64,000 nucleotides of DNA from Kyrpidia tusciae DSM 2912 (GCF_000092905.1 NC_014098.1:1488001-1552000), one strand, 5' to 3'; positions 17,551 through 27,338 are shown, numbered from the stretch's first letter. A program made the numbers and translations. Notes: generated by a model from the letters alone, not told the origin.

Positions 17551-17958
17551 ATGCAACTGTTTTCCACAGGCGCCATGCAGTGGCTGCCTCAGGCGTTGGA
17601 TGCGACGGCCCTCCGTCAGAAACTCATCGCTGACAACGTCGCCAACGTCGATACGCCGGGCTACCATCGCCAGGACGTCCGGTTCGAGGACATCTTTGCC
17701 CAGGCGTTAGCCCAGCCGGCCCCATTGGCCGGTTTCCGTACCGATCCCCGCCATTTTATTATCGGGCCGCCGCCCTTGTCTCAGGTCCGCCCCGAGACGA
17801 CGGTGGACGATCAAACGGTTTATAGCACGAACGGGAACAACGTGGATATGGATCGGGAGATGACCGAATTGGCAGCGAACCAGACGGAATACTTGACCTT
17901 GCTGCAGGACGTCAATCTCCAATTCGCCATGCTTCGGTACGCTTTGAATGGGAGGTAA
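17551..17958 (+). CDS. flgB: Flagellar basal-body rod protein FlgB
   Basis: Proximal rod subunit of the flagellar axle, exported by the flagellar type III apparatus. 135 residues, normal length, from ATG 17551 behind AAGGAGG. The family rod motif is LRQKLIADNVANVDTPGYHRQDVRFE near residues 25-50, and the C-terminal helix MDREMTELAANQTEYLTLLQDVNLQFAMLRYAL is typical. It is the first gene of the fla/che operon, 120 bases after codY. Confidence 0.96.
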   Translation: MQLFSTGAMQWLPQALDATALRQKLIADNVANVDTPGYHRQDVRFEDIFAQALAQPAPLAGFRTDPRHFIIGPPPLSQVRPETTVDDQTVYSTNGNNVDMDREMTELAANQTEYLTLLQDVNLQFAMLRYALNGR

Positions 17959-17964
17959 GATTTC

Positions 17965-18432
17965 ATGGCTTGGCAAGACACGTTCGCCATCAGCGGCTCC
18001 GGCCTGTCCGCCCAGCGCCTGCGCATGGACGTCATTGCGGGCAACATCGCGAATGCCGATACCACGCGTAGGCCGGACGGCACGCCGGGACCGTATCGGC
18101 GGAGAATGGTGGTCATGGAGCCCCAGCCCGCCCCGGGCAGTTTCGCAGCGGCCTTGGCATCGGCGGGGGGGACCGGCGTGCCGGAGGGGGTGCGGGTGAG
18201 TGCCATCGTCGAGGATCCCAGCCCCTTTCAACTGAAGTACGACCCATCGAATCCCGATGCGGTCCAGAACCCCGCCAGCCCGTTGTACGGCTATGTCCAG
18301 TTGCCCAATGTCGACGTGGCCACGGAGATGGTTGATCTGATTTCCGCTTCCCGAGCTTACGAAGCGAACGTGACCGCGCTCGATGCCGGGAAGATGATGG
18401 CGGTCAAGGCCCTGGACCTCGGCCGCGCGTAG
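17965..18432 (+). CDS. flgC: Flagellar basal-body rod protein FlgC
   Basis: Rod protein of the flagellar axle. 155 residues; it opens MAWQDTFAISGSGLSAQRLRMDVIAGNIANADT, split here as the N-terminal rod motif (residues 1-33), and ends with the matching heptad region DVATEMVDLISASRAYEANVTALDAGKMM. GGGAGG lies before ATG 17965, 6 bases after flgB. Confidence 0.96.
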   Translation: MAWQDTFAISGSGLSAQRLRMDVIAGNIANADTTRRPDGTPGPYRRRMVVMEPQPAPGSFAAALASAGGTGVPEGVRVSAIVEDPSPFQLKYDPSNPDAVQNPASPLYGYVQLPNVDVATEMVDLISASRAYEANVTALDAGKMMAVKALDLGRA

Positions 18433-18444
18433 GGGGGTTGACGC

Positions 18445-18750
18445 ATGGTTACACCTGCGAATGCCATCGGATCAGTGTCTGCCGCCCTCCCATCCGCGAC
18501 TCCGTCAGCCCCCGAGCCGTCGCGCCCTTCCGGGGGATTCGGCGAATTGTTCGGCCGGGCGCTGGATCAGGTCGACGCTTTACAACAGCGGGCTGATCAC
18601 ATTGTTGCTCAATTCGTGGCTGGACAGGGGCCGGATGTTCACGATGTCATGATCGCGGCCCAGCAGGCGTACTTGGCCCTGCAGACGGTGGTCCAGATCC
18701 GGGACCGGGCAGTGGCCGCCTATCAAGACATCATGCGGATGCAGATCTAA
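18445..18750 (+). CDS. fliE: Flagellar hook-basal body complex protein FliE
   Basis: Small adaptor linking the MS ring to the rod. 101 residues, normal. The first 30 residues are Ala/Pro/Ser-rich; the C-terminal FliE signature is seen in DVHDVMIAAQQAYLALQTVVQIRDRAVAAYQDIMRMQI (about 64-101). Lies between flgC and fliF as in Bacillus. Confidence 0.95.
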   Translation: MVTPANAIGSVSAALPSATPSAPEPSRPSGGFGELFGRALDQVDALQQRADHIVAQFVAGQGPDVHDVMIAAQQAYLALQTVVQIRDRAVAAYQDIMRMQI

Positions 18751-18774
18751 TCGACGCTTGGGCGGGGTGAGGGT

Positions 18775-20295
18775 ATGAATCCACAAGTGCGCCGATGGCT
18801 GGAACAGGCCCGGACGATGTGGCGGGGACTGGACCCCAAACGGCGGCGCTGGCTGATTGCCGGCGCCGCGGCGGGCCTGGTGCTCCTCGTCGCTCTCTCC
18901 TGGTACGCCCTCGCGCCTCGCTATGTGGTGATTTATCAAAATCTAGATGCGAAGGCCGCCGGAGAGGTGACCAACAAACTGGACGAACTGAAGATACCTT
19001 ACCGGACCTCCGGCGGTCAGGTGATGGTTCCCGAGCAAGACGCCGACCGAGCCCGCATGCAATTGGCCATCGCCGGATTGCCGAAGTCGGGTTATGTCGG
19101 TTACGAGGATTTGTTCGGCAACACCAATATTGGGGGGATGAGCGACAACGAATTTAACGTCAAATCCCTCATGGCTCTGGAAGGGAGCCTTGCCGGAACC
19201 ATCCGGCAGATCGATGGTGTCGAAGATGTACAGGTTCACTTGGTCATGCCCGAACAGCACATGTTTGTCGAACAGCCCGTGGGTCAGGCAAAAGCCTCAG
19301 TGTTTCTCAAGATCGCTCCGGGCGCTCAACTGGGCCCGGACCAGGTGGCGGGCATTCAACAACTGGTGTCCCATTCGGTGAAAGGGCTGAACGCGACAGA
19401 CGTGGCGGTGGTGGATCAAAACGGCGTCCGCCTCGACCACCCGGAAGACGCCGGGACCGCGGTGAGCAATGCCGACCGACAGATCCTGATTCAAAAGCAA
19501 TACGAACAACTCATCTCCGATCGGCTTCAGTCGGCCCTGGGAAGAATTCTCGGGCCGGGAAATGTCGTGGTCCTGGCCAACGCCAGGCTGAATTTTGATC
19601 AGGTCAAATCCACCCAAAGCGATGTCCGGCCTGTCGTGGGCCAGAACGGCGTGCCGGTCAGTGTTCAGAAATCCACCAAGTCCGCTACGGGGACCGGGGT
19701 TGGAGGGGTTCCGGGCACAGCGACGGCGGGGGGCATGGCCACCGGCGCTCCCCCCACGTACCAGGGGGCCACGGGGAACGGGACTTATGACGAATCCCAG
19801 CAGACGATCAATTATGAGGTATCCAAAATCGTCACCGAACGGGTGGGGCAGCCCTTTACGCTTCAGGATTTGACCGTCTCCGTATTGGTGAACGGCCAGC
19901 CCACTCCCTTACAAGTACAACAGATCCGGAACTACGTGCTCACAGCGGTGGGCTATCCGAACGATGGCACCCAAGATCAGAAGGTGACGGTAACGGGCAT
20001 GCCCTTTCAGACTGCTCAGTCGGCGCCCCAGGTTGCTTGGTGGGCCCGATACGGATGGGCGATCGGGGCTTTCGCCGCGGTGGCTGCCGCCATCGGAATC
20101 TGGTTTGCTCTGAAGCGGCGGCGGATGGCAGAGGAGGGACTCCCAGAACCTGTAATTCCCGCGCCTCGGCCGTCGTTGTTTGAGGAGAGTGAACTGCCCG
20201 AGGCAGAACAGCGGCGCAGGGAGGTGGAGCAGTTGGCCAGAACCCGGCCTCAGGAGTTTGCCGAACTGCTTCGGACCTGGTTGGCGGAGGAGTAG
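18775..20295 (+). CDS. fliF: Flagellar MS-ring protein FliF
   Basis: Forms the membrane MS ring on which the motor is assembled. 506 residues. A transmembrane segment lies near 24-44 (RRWLIAGAAAGLVLLVALSW) and a second near 420-442; between them are the ring-building motifs with the YscJ/FliF sequence ARMQLAIAGLPKSGYVGYED and DGVEDVQVHLVMPEQ. A Gly/Thr/Ala-rich spacer sits around 300-340. The C-terminal tail (EQRRREVEQLARTRPQEFAELLRTWLAEE) is the expected FliG-binding segment. fliG follows after 6 bases. Confidence 0.96.
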   Translation: MNPQVRRWLEQARTMWRGLDPKRRRWLIAGAAAGLVLLVALSWYALAPRYVVIYQNLDAKAAGEVTNKLDELKIPYRTSGGQVMVPEQDADRARMQLAIAGLPKSGYVGYEDLFGNTNIGGMSDNEFNVKSLMALEGSLAGTIRQIDGVEDVQVHLVMPEQHMFVEQPVGQAKASVFLKIAPGAQLGPDQVAGIQQLVSHSVKGLNATDVAVVDQNGVRLDHPEDAGTAVSNADRQILIQKQYEQLISDRLQSALGRILGPGNVVVLANARLNFDQVKSTQSDVRPVVGQNGVPVSVQKSTKSATGTGVGGVPGTATAGGMATGAPPTYQGATGNGTYDESQQTINYEVSKIVTERVGQPFTLQDLTVSVLVNGQPTPLQVQQIRNYVLTAVGYPNDGTQDQKVTVTGMPFQTAQSAPQVAWWARYGWAIGAFAAVAAAIGIWFALKRRRMAEEGLPEPVIPAPRPSLFEESELPEAEQRRREVEQLARTRPQEFAELLRTWLAEE

Positions 20296-20301
20296 GTTGT
20301 C

Positions 20302-21309
20302 ATGCAACGATCCGCAGGGTTGAGCGGAAAAGAGAAAGCGGCGGTGTTGATGATCACTTTGGGACCGGAGACGGCGGCCCAGGTGATGAAGCATCTGCGC
20401 GACGACGAAATCGAACAACTGACCTTGGAGATGGCGAATCTCCACAAGGTGGATTGGCGTTACAAAGATCTGGTTCTGGAGGAATTTCACCAGGTTTATA
20501 AAGCGAAAGAGTACATCACCAAAGGTGGAATTGAGTACGCCCGGGAAGTGTTGGAGAAGGCACTGGGCCAACAGCGCGCCGTGGAAATTCTCAACCGACT
20601 CACGGCTTCCCTACAGGTGCGTCCCTTTGATTTCGCCCGGCGGGCAGATCCGACGCAGATTTTGAATTTTATCCAAAACGAACATCCCCAGACCATTGCG
20701 TTGGTGTTGTCGTATCTGGAGCCGGAACAGGGGTCCTTGATCCTCTCGGCCCTTCCGCCGGAATCCCAGGTTGAAGTGGCCCAGCGGTTGGCGGTCTTGC
20801 AAAGTACGTCCCCGGAGGTGCTGGATCAGGTGGAGCGCACCCTGGAGAGTAAACTTTCCGCCCTTTCGGTGAGAGATTTTACTCCGGGGGGTGGGATCGA
20901 CTCCTTGGTCAAGATTCTCAACGGGGTCGACCGGGGAACAGAGAAAACGATCCTGGAAGCGCTGGAGATGAGAGATCCGGATTTGGCCGAAGAGATCAAG
21001 AAGCGGATGTTCATCTTCGAAGACATCGCTTTCTTGGACAACCGGGCGATCCAGCGCATCATCCGGGACGTGGATGCCAACGACCTGGCCCTCGCCCTCA
21101 AAGTCGCCAGCGATACCGTGAAGGAGGCGATCTTCCGAAACATGTCCAAACGCATGGCGGAAACCTTCCGGGAGGACATGGAATACATGGGGCCCGTTCG
21201 CCTCCGGGACGTGGAAGAGGCCCAGCAGCGGATCGTCGGGGTCGTACGCCGCCTGGAAGAAAGCGGGGAGATCATCATCGGGCGAGGAGGGGACGACATT
21301 GTCGTCTAG
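20302..21309 (+). CDS. fliG: Flagellar motor switch protein FliG
   Basis: C-ring protein that contacts the stator and generates torque. 335 residues, normal. N-terminal FliF-binding domain (LSGKEKAAVLMITLGPETAAQVMKHL), middle domain with the EHPQTIALVLSYL motif near 130-143, and C-terminal torque domain with DPDLAEEIKKRMFIFEDI, DNRAIQRIIRDVDANDLALALK and MSKRMAETFREDMEYMGPVRLRDVE-type charged helix. ATG 20302 lies 6 bases after fliF. Confidence 0.97.
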   Translation: MQRSAGLSGKEKAAVLMITLGPETAAQVMKHLRDDEIEQLTLEMANLHKVDWRYKDLVLEEFHQVYKAKEYITKGGIEYAREVLEKALGQQRAVEILNRLTASLQVRPFDFARRADPTQILNFIQNEHPQTIALVLSYLEPEQGSLILSALPPESQVEVAQRLAVLQSTSPEVLDQVERTLESKLSALSVRDFTPGGGIDSLVKILNGVDRGTEKTILEALEMRDPDLAEEIKKRMFIFEDIAFLDNRAIQRIIRDVDANDLALALKVASDTVKEAIFRNMSKRMAETFREDMEYMGPVRLRDVEEAQQRIVGVVRRLEESGEIIIGRGGDDIVV

Positions 21310-22051
21310 AGTAGTGAAATCGGCGGTGGCTCAACTGTTGGCTGCGGATCCGGTGGTCCTCGGGAATCCAGATCCGCGCGACGGCCGTCCGGAACCCGCT
21401 CAAGAGGCCCTTCAGGTGGCAGAACGCCTTCGCCGCCTGGCTGCAGAGGAACTGGAAGCGGCCAGGCGCCAGGCGGCCGAAGTGCTGGTTAAGGCTCAAG
21501 CCGAAGCCCGTGATCTGGTCGAGGTAGCGCGCCGGGAGATTGAACGCGAACGCCAGGCCGCTCATCAGAAGGCATGGGAGGAAGGGTTTCAAGAGGGCAG
21601 GGAGGAAGGCCTGCGAAAGGCCCAGGCCGAGTATGAGGAGCGGATGAAAAGGCTGGAAGCCCTGCGCTTGGAAGTGGAGGCCGAACGGAAACGCCTGGCG
21701 GAGGTCACCGAGGCGCACGTGGCGGAGGTGGCGGTGGCGGTCGCCCAGCGCGTGGTCCGGGGGCTTGTGGAAGTGGATCGAAGCTTCGTCCACGTGGTGG
21801 CCGAAGAGGCGGTGGCGAGCCTGTTGCCCGCCGAGGATGTTGTGGTGCGGGTGTATCCCGGGGATGTGGACAAGTTGGACGCCGGGCGGCTGGGTTACGG
21901 GGATGGCGGGGTGAAAATCGTCGCCGATGCTCGCCTCCGCCCCGGAGATGTGGTGGTTTCCTCCTCCGGCGGAGAAATCGACGCCCGGGTGGATACGGCC
22001 CTGGAGGAAGCGGCGGCTCTAATCCGGGCCCGGGCTCGCCAAGCGGGGTGA
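21299..22051 (+). CDS. fliH: Flagellar assembly protein FliH
   Basis: Regulator of the export ATPase FliI, forming the FliH2-FliI complex. 250 residues from TTG 21299, which overlaps the fliG end and is 8 bases after GAGGAGG. A long Ala/Glu/Arg-rich helix (about 30-125, EELEAARRQAAEVLVKAQAEARDLVEVARREIERERQ region) is typical coiled coil and includes GFQEGREEGLRKAQ, followed by the conserved globular C-terminus with VAVAVAQRVVRGLVEVD and VVRVYPGDVDKL. Confidence 0.92.
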   Translation: MSSRVVKSAVAQLLAADPVVLGNPDPRDGRPEPAQEALQVAERLRRLAAEELEAARRQAAEVLVKAQAEARDLVEVARREIERERQAAHQKAWEEGFQEGREEGLRKAQAEYEERMKRLEALRLEVEAERKRLAEVTEAHVAEVAVAVAQRVVRGLVEVDRSFVHVVAEEAVASLLPAEDVVVRVYPGDVDKLDAGRLGYGDGGVKIVADARLRPGDVVVSSSGGEIDARVDTALEEAAALIRARARQAG

Positions 22052-22057
22052 AAGCCG

Positions 22058-23383
22058 GTGCAGGAAGGTTGGGACACCAACGCGTATTGCGAAACTCTTC
22101 GCCGCTCCCCCCTGTGGAGGGTTTCCGGGCGGGTCGCCCAGGCGGTAGGCATGACGGTGGAATCGAACGGTCCCGTGGCGCGGGTGGGAGATCTCTGCTC
22201 GATTGAAACGGACGCCGGACCGCGGTTTGCGGAGGTCGTGGGCTTCCGGAACCGCCGGCTCATTCTGATGCCCTTCTCCGACCTGGACCGCATCCACAAT
22301 GGCGCCGTGGTGAAGGTGGTCTCCGAAGGCCTCCGGGTACCCACTGGGCCGGGCATTTTGGGGAGGGTTGTAGACGGACTCGGCCGGCCCATCGACGGGC
22401 TTGGGCCGGTGGCGGGGGAATTTCAAGATCCCATCGAGCAGCCTCCCCCGCCGCCCATGGCCCGAACCCCGGTGAACCAGCCCTTGTCCGTGGGGGTGAG
22501 GGCGATCGACGGGCTGCTCACGGTGGGACAAGGCCAGAGGATCGGCATTTTCGCGGGGAGTGGAGTGGGGAAAAGCACCCTTTTAGGGATGATCGCCCGG
22601 TATACCGAAGCGGACGTGACGGTGATTGGCCTGATTGGTGAGCGGGGAAGGGAAGTGCAGGATTTTATCGCCCGGGAGTTGGATGAAGAAGGGCGAAAAC
22701 GGGCGGTGGTGGTGGCTGCGACATCCGATCAGCCGCCCTTGATGCGGATCAAAGGGGCGCTCACCGCCACAGCCATGGCGGAGCGGTTCCGGCGCCAGGG
22801 ACGACGGGTTCTGTTGTTGATGGACTCTGTAACCCGTTTTGCCATGGCCTGCCGCGAGGTGGGATTGGCCGCCGGCGAACCCCCCACCGCCCGGGGCTAC
22901 ACCCCTTCGGTCTTCGCCGCCCTGCCAAAACTGTTGGAGCGCACGGGAACTGCTCGTACCGGCTCGATTACCGCCTTTTACACCGTCTTGGTGGAAGGGG
23001 ACGATTTTAACGAACCCATCGCGGATGCCGTGCGGGGCATTCTGGACGGTCACATCGTATTATCCAGGAAAATCGCCCAACAGGGGCTCTATCCCGCCAT
23101 TGATGTGACGGCGAGTACCAGTCGCCTCATGAATCAAGTGGCGGAGACCGCTCACGTCCGGGCTGCGGCTCGGTTTAAAGCCCTGTTGGCGGCGTACGAA
23201 GAAGCGGAAGATTTGATTCAAATCGGCGCCTATCGCGAGGGGACCCGACTGGAGGTAGACACCGCGCTGCGCCTTAGACCCCGAATGTGGGCGTACCTCG
23301 CCCAGAATCGCGATGTGAGAAGTGACATGGGCGAGGCGGTACGCCAGCTCATGGAGATGTTCAACGAGGAGGGCGGCGGATGA
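22058..23383 (+). CDS. fliI: Flagellum-specific export ATPase FliI
   Basis: Hexameric ATPase of the flagellar type III export apparatus. 441 residues from GTG 22058. F1-beta-like core with GRPIDGLGP, Walker A FAGSGVGKSTLLGMIAR (about 166-182), VTVIGLIGERGREVQDF, Walker B VLLLMDSVTRFAMACREVGLA and GSITAFYTVLVEGDD. C-terminal motif DVTASTSRLMNQVA. Sits between fliH and fliJ; fliJ overlaps its stop by 4 bases. Confidence 0.97.
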   Translation: MQEGWDTNAYCETLRRSPLWRVSGRVAQAVGMTVESNGPVARVGDLCSIETDAGPRFAEVVGFRNRRLILMPFSDLDRIHNGAVVKVVSEGLRVPTGPGILGRVVDGLGRPIDGLGPVAGEFQDPIEQPPPPPMARTPVNQPLSVGVRAIDGLLTVGQGQRIGIFAGSGVGKSTLLGMIARYTEADVTVIGLIGERGREVQDFIARELDEEGRKRAVVVAATSDQPPLMRIKGALTATAMAERFRRQGRRVLLLMDSVTRFAMACREVGLAAGEPPTARGYTPSVFAALPKLLERTGTARTGSITAFYTVLVEGDDFNEPIADAVRGILDGHIVLSRKIAQQGLYPAIDVTASTSRLMNQVAETAHVRAAARFKALLAAYEEAEDLIQIGAYREGTRLEVDTALRLRPRMWAYLAQNRDVRSDMGEAVRQLMEMFNEEGGG

Positions 23384-23817
23384 GAAGCGCAAAACGGGCA
23401 GCTCGGGTTCGCGAAGTGCAAGAGCGACTCCTTCAGGTCCGGGTCAGCGAGTTGGAGGAGGCCGCCCGACGCCGGGACGCTGTGCATCAAGCGAGGGACG
23501 CTTGGTCCGGAAGATTGATGGAGGCGGCAGCCCCCCGCCAGGCGTCGATCTCGTCGGCGGAATGGACCTTATGGCAACATTGGGCAGCCTTTGTCGCCGG
23601 TCGAGTTGCAGAACTGGGAAACCAACTGGATGCGGCAGAGCGGAAAGTGGAACAGTGCCGAGAAGCCACTTTAGACCAGTGGAAGTGGGCAAAGACGTGG
23701 GGAATGTTAGAGGAACGCGCAGCCGAAGAAGAGCGGCACTGCCGGGAGCGACGTGAAGAAAAGGACCGGGAGGAAGCATTTTTGCTTCGCCTGGCCGGGG
23801 AGAGTAGGGAAGGATGA
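23380..23817 (+). CDS. fliJ: Flagellar export protein FliJ
   Basis: Coiled-coil stalk of the export ATPase. 145 residues, nearly all charged helix (VREVQERLLQVRVSELEEAARRRDAVHQ, later AERKVEQCREATLDQWKWAKTWGMLEERAAEEERHCRER). Sequence identity in this family is low; the call rests on length, coiled-coil nature and position between fliI and the YlxF-like gene. ATG 23380 overlaps the fliI stop, and its own stop overlaps the next start by 4 bases. Confidence 0.88.
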   Translation: MRSAKRAARVREVQERLLQVRVSELEEAARRRDAVHQARDAWSGRLMEAAAPRQASISSAEWTLWQHWAAFVAGRVAELGNQLDAAERKVEQCREATLDQWKWAKTWGMLEERAAEEERHCRERREEKDREEAFLLRLAGESREG

Positions 23818-24473
23818 CGGCGCGGCTTTCCCTCCGATGGATGATCGCCGTGGCCGCCATGGCCTTGGTGCTCACCTTGTTGCTCTCGGGTATCGTCCTC
23901 TCTCTGCTCGGTTTTCCCGTCGTCACCCGGGTCAAAAATACGGCTCTCGGCGTGGTCCAAGGGTTGTTCCCAACGAACCGACCCACTCCGGCGGCAGGCG
24001 CCCAGGCGGAAATCGATGCGCTTCGGGCCCAGGTGAGTGCGCTGCAAGCCCAGTTAGACGATGCCAAGAGGCATTTGCAACAAACCCGGGCTTCTGCCCA
24101 AGGCTCCGGGAACCCGGGAGGGGCCCCGGGGGCTTCGGGCCCCGGGGGCACGGCGCTGGGAGGGGCGGCCCCGGGAGTGTCCGGGCCTCCGGGATCTGTG
24201 GGAGGAGCTGCATCCGAGGCGGGGGCGGCAGGGGGCGGGACGGCTCCGGGGGTGCCGAGCCCCATCCAGCCGGGTGCCGCCCAGGATGTGAACCAGGTTT
24301 ACAGGTCCATGGTGCCCACGAAAGCCGCGGCTATTTTGCAGCAAATGACCCCTCAAGAGGCGGCGGCAGCCCTCCAAGGTCTGTCGACAGACGATCGGGC
24401 TGCCATCCTTGAGAAAATGGATCCGAAGACGGCGGCGGCTGTGATTCAGATCATGGGGAGGGCGGGTCAATGA
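23814..24473 (+). CDS. ylxF: YlxF/MotE-like membrane protein with MgtE_N-type domain
   Basis: A 219-residue protein with a single N-terminal membrane helix (IAVAAMALVLTLLLSGIVLSLLGF, about 11-34), a short coiled coil (IDALRAQVSALQAQLDDAKRHLQQ), a collagen-like Gly/Ala/Pro spacer of about 60 residues, and a C-terminal helical repeat domain (VNQVYRSMVPTKAAAILQQM, QEAAAALQGLSTDDRAAILEKMDPKTAAAVIQIMG). That domain is the MgtE N-domain/FliG N-domain fold. In Bacillus the fliJ-fliK interval holds ylxF of similar design. A role in motor or export-apparatus assembly is inferred from context only. Confidence 0.8.
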   Translation: MTARLSLRWMIAVAAMALVLTLLLSGIVLSLLGFPVVTRVKNTALGVVQGLFPTNRPTPAAGAQAEIDALRAQVSALQAQLDDAKRHLQQTRASAQGSGNPGGAPGASGPGGTALGGAAPGVSGPPGSVGGAASEAGAAGGGTAPGVPSPIQPGAAQDVNQVYRSMVPTKAAAILQQMTPQEAAAALQGLSTDDRAAILEKMDPKTAAAVIQIMGRAGQ

Positions 24474-25954
24474 GCGAAGCGACCATCGGTGGGGCGGCCA
24501 TCCGGTCAGCCCGGGAGGAGGGCCAGCCCACCTCCGGCAAGTCGGCGGAGGTTAGCCCAGGGGCTCCACACGTTCCAGCTGAGGCCCAGGTAAAAGGAGC
24601 CCGCCGCTTTACCCGGGTGTTAGAAAGCCATTTGCCGGGAAAAGAACATCTGGAAAGGGGCGGAAAGACCACCGGGAAGAAGAAACGATTGCCCGGCGAG
24701 GCGGCCCAGGAATCGGGCAATTCTCCCCTGTATCCCGGAGGTGCCTCCGCCTTATTCCCTGGATCCCATGCCACGGCCTCCGGGGTGCCGGCTGGTGAAG
24801 GGAAAAAAGGCGGGCACCTACTTGGTAGTGTTTCAATGCGTGGCACGGGGTCTCAATCCGCTCCGTCTCTATTTCAACCTCCCGCCTTGTCAGAGGAGGG
24901 AAAAGCCGAGAACCTCCCTTCCGACGCCGACGCGCCGGATGGATCGGGGGCACCGGGGAAAGGAATCGCCCGGAAACATGCCTTCCAAGATCGCCTTTCT
25001 CCTGGCCCGCTGCAAGGAACGGGCGGGCAGAACCCGGGTGTGGGGGCTCTTCCTCAAGGTGGAAAGGTTTTGACCGCTTCACCGACAACCGTCGACCAGT
25101 CGAGGAAAGCAGGTGTCACTCACAAGGCCGTTGGGCTTGGCGGGCCGGCCCAGCCCCAAGGGACCGAGGATATCGGGAATGCGGTGATAGGGGTTGAGGC
25201 CAGGGGCCGGGGGATTCCACAGGAGGCACCCACGGTCCAAGCACTCGCCGTCCGGGAGGGGCGCACCGACCTTCTTACCGACAGCTCTTTCCGGGCAAAG
25301 GCGGCGAAGACAGCATTGGATGCGCCTTCGCACCGCGCAGTTTCCGTTGACTCGGGGGCCGGGCGACTGGCAGGTGACGATTCTCTGCTCGCGGGGCTTT
25401 CCGGGGGGGCCTTTCCAGGTCAGGGCATGCAGGAACCTCCAACTGTCCTGACGAATGTGCCCAGTGAAGGACTGGCTGATGCGGTGGGGGCAAACCTTGC
25501 GAATCGCGCCTGGCGACCTGGGGAGAGCGCGACCCTTCGCGTGACGGTAGTGCCTGCCGATCTCGGGCCGGTGCAGGTCATTGCCCACATGGATGTGGAA
25601 GGCCGGCTGCACGTGCAGATTCACGCGGCCTCCCCGGAAACCCAGGCGATGATTCAACAGCAATCCATGCAACTGATTCACCATTTGCAACAAAACCACA
25701 TCCCGGTCCAACGCCTGGACGTGGGGGGTACCCCGATTATGAGCGGAGGCACTGGTTCAGGTGCCGCGTTCACTGGGGGGGCGAGCACGGGACAAGGGCA
25801 GTCTCATTCGGGTTTCCAGCCACCCGTCGCCGACCGCGGAACGGGTGGGATCGGAGTCGGGAATGAAGGGGTGGAGGGGCCCGGGGACTATCCGTCGACG
25901 GCGGGGACTGCTCTACGATTATCGGGGACCTCGGGCTTTGAAGCGATGGTGTGA
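24470..25954 (+). CDS. fliK: Flagellar hook-length control protein FliK
   Basis: Molecular ruler and export-switch protein. 494 residues. The first 340 or so are low complexity (Gly, Ser, Pro, Ala, Lys), as expected for the disordered ruler part. The conserved C-terminal domain is [67 protein letters not shown], spanning about 349-415, followed by a Gly-rich tail. ATG 24470 overlaps the previous stop by 4 bases; flgD follows. Confidence 0.92.
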   Translation: MSEATIGGAAIRSAREEGQPTSGKSAEVSPGAPHVPAEAQVKGARRFTRVLESHLPGKEHLERGGKTTGKKKRLPGEAAQESGNSPLYPGGASALFPGSHATASGVPAGEGKKGGHLLGSVSMRGTGSQSAPSLFQPPALSEEGKAENLPSDADAPDGSGAPGKGIARKHAFQDRLSPGPLQGTGGQNPGVGALPQGGKVLTASPTTVDQSRKAGVTHKAVGLGGPAQPQGTEDIGNAVIGVEARGRGIPQEAPTVQALAVREGRTDLLTDSSFRAKAAKTALDAPSHRAVSVDSGAGRLAGDDSLLAGLSGGAFPGQGMQEPPTVLTNVPSEGLADAVGANLANRAWRPGESATLRVTVVPADLGPVQVIAHMDVEGRLHVQIHAASPETQAMIQQQSMQLIHHLQQNHIPVQRLDVGGTPIMSGGTGSGAAFTGGASTGQGQSHSGFQPPVADRGTGGIGVGNEGVEGPGDYPSTAGTALRLSGTSGFEAMV

Positions 25955-25986
25955 GGAGGTCCAGGACCGCGAAAGGGGGAAACGAC

Positions 25987-26442
25987 ATGAGCGAAGTGGC
26001 GGCGACGGGGATGAACGCGGCAAACTCTTCGGGATATGCCAGCCCGACCTCCGTGATCAATCCCAACAGTCAGCTCGATAAGAATTCCTTTCTTCAATTG
26101 TTGGTCGCTCAGTTGAAAAACCAAGACCCGCTCCAGCCGATGGACAGCACACAGTTTATCTCCCAACTCGCCCAGTTTTCGGCCCTTGAACAAATGACCA
26201 ATGTGGCCGAGGGTCAGGAGAAGGCCGCGACAGCCACCGAGATGCAGGCGGCGGCGGAGTGGATCGGGAAGCGGATTTCTTACCTCGACGACAAAGGAAA
26301 CATCCAGTCCGGGGTCGCTCAAGCCATGCAAGTCAAAGAAGGCCTGGTCTACCTCGATCTCGGTGGTCTCTCGGTTCCGTGGAGTTCCATTCTGGAGGTC
26401 GGCGATGGCACGGATCAGGCGGGTGGAGGCACCGGGGTTTAA
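25987..26442 (+). CDS. flgD: Flagellar hook assembly scaffold FlgD
   Basis: Hook cap protein needed to polymerise the hook. 151 residues from ATG 25987 behind GAAAGGGGGAAAC; the frame is open to 25951 but that overlaps fliK. Contains the family segment [41 protein letters not shown] (about 30-70). The C-terminal Ig/Tudor part of enterobacterial FlgD is largely absent, as is usual for the short Bacillus form. Confidence 0.95.
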   Translation: MSEVAATGMNAANSSGYASPTSVINPNSQLDKNSFLQLLVAQLKNQDPLQPMDSTQFISQLAQFSALEQMTNVAEGQEKAATATEMQAAAEWIGKRISYLDDKGNIQSGVAQAMQVKEGLVYLDLGGLSVPWSSILEVGDGTDQAGGGTGV

Positions 26443-26494
26443 GGAAGGCCTGAATTCTTCTGGAGAGTGAATCTGCAAAAGGGGATGAGCGGCC

Positions 26495-27292
26495 ATGATG
26501 CGATCGTTATACTCAGCGGTTTCGGGCATGCGTGGATTTCAAACCAAGATGGACGTGATCGGCAACAACATCGCCAACGTCAACACGGTGGGGTTCAAAG
26601 CGAGCCGGGTGATGTTTCACGACCTGATAAGCCAGACTCTTTCTGGGGCCACGGCGCCCGGGGACACGACCGGAGGCTCGAATCCCCAGCAGGTGGGGCT
26701 GGGGGTAGGGTTGGCGAGCATCGATACGCCGATGACTCCCGGAGCTCCGATGATGACCGGGGTGCCTACAGATCTGGCCATTGACGGCAATGGCTTTTTC
26801 GTGGTCCAACTCTCGGACGGGGCCACCCAGGCCTACACCCGGGCGGGAAATTTCCACATTGACAGTAATCGGAACCTCGTGACCTCGGAGGGGTTGTTTG
26901 TGCTGGATACGGGAGGAGCGCCTATCCAACTGCCCGACAACACCAAAAGTGTTTCGATTGATAAAAACGGCAATGTCAACTGCCTGCTGGATGACGGGAC
27001 CACCCAAACGGCCGCCCAGATTGGGCTTGCCAATTTCGCCAACCCCGAAGGCCTGCAAAAGATCGGGAACAACCTGTTTGTGGAGACGACAAACTCCGGA
27101 ACGGCGGATGTGCAAGCCCCGAATCAAGGGGTTTTCGGCAGCATCACCTCCGGAGCCCTGGAGATGTCAAACGTGGATTTAACCAATGAGTTTACCGAAA
27201 TGATCATCGCCCAGCGGGCATTCCAGGCCAATGCCCGAACGATCACCAGCGACGACCAGATGCTGCAAGAGGTCGTCAACCTGAAACGGTGA
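26495..27292 (+). CDS. flgG: Flagellar hook/rod protein, FlgE/FlgG family
   Basis: 265-residue axial protein with N-terminal rod motif MRSLYSAVSGMRGFQTKMDVIGNNIANVNT and C-terminal helix EFTEMIIAQRAFQANARTITSDDQMLQEVVNLKR, the two ends that form the coiled axial core. Length and position between flgD and flbD correspond to the Bacillus hook protein (called flgE, formerly flgG). A short hook with only the D0/D1 domains and a small insert is expected; which name applies cannot be settled from sequence alone. Confidence 0.9.
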   Translation: MMRSLYSAVSGMRGFQTKMDVIGNNIANVNTVGFKASRVMFHDLISQTLSGATAPGDTTGGSNPQQVGLGVGLASIDTPMTPGAPMMTGVPTDLAIDGNGFFVVQLSDGATQAYTRAGNFHIDSNRNLVTSEGLFVLDTGGAPIQLPDNTKSVSIDKNGNVNCLLDDGTTQTAAQIGLANFANPEGLQKIGNNLFVETTNSGTADVQAPNQGVFGSITSGALEMSNVDLTNEFTEMIIAQRAFQANARTITSDDQMLQEVVNLKR

Positions 27293-27338
27293 TGATCAAG
27301 GACATGCCGCGTTGGCCGGCGGGCCCGGGTGACCGATT

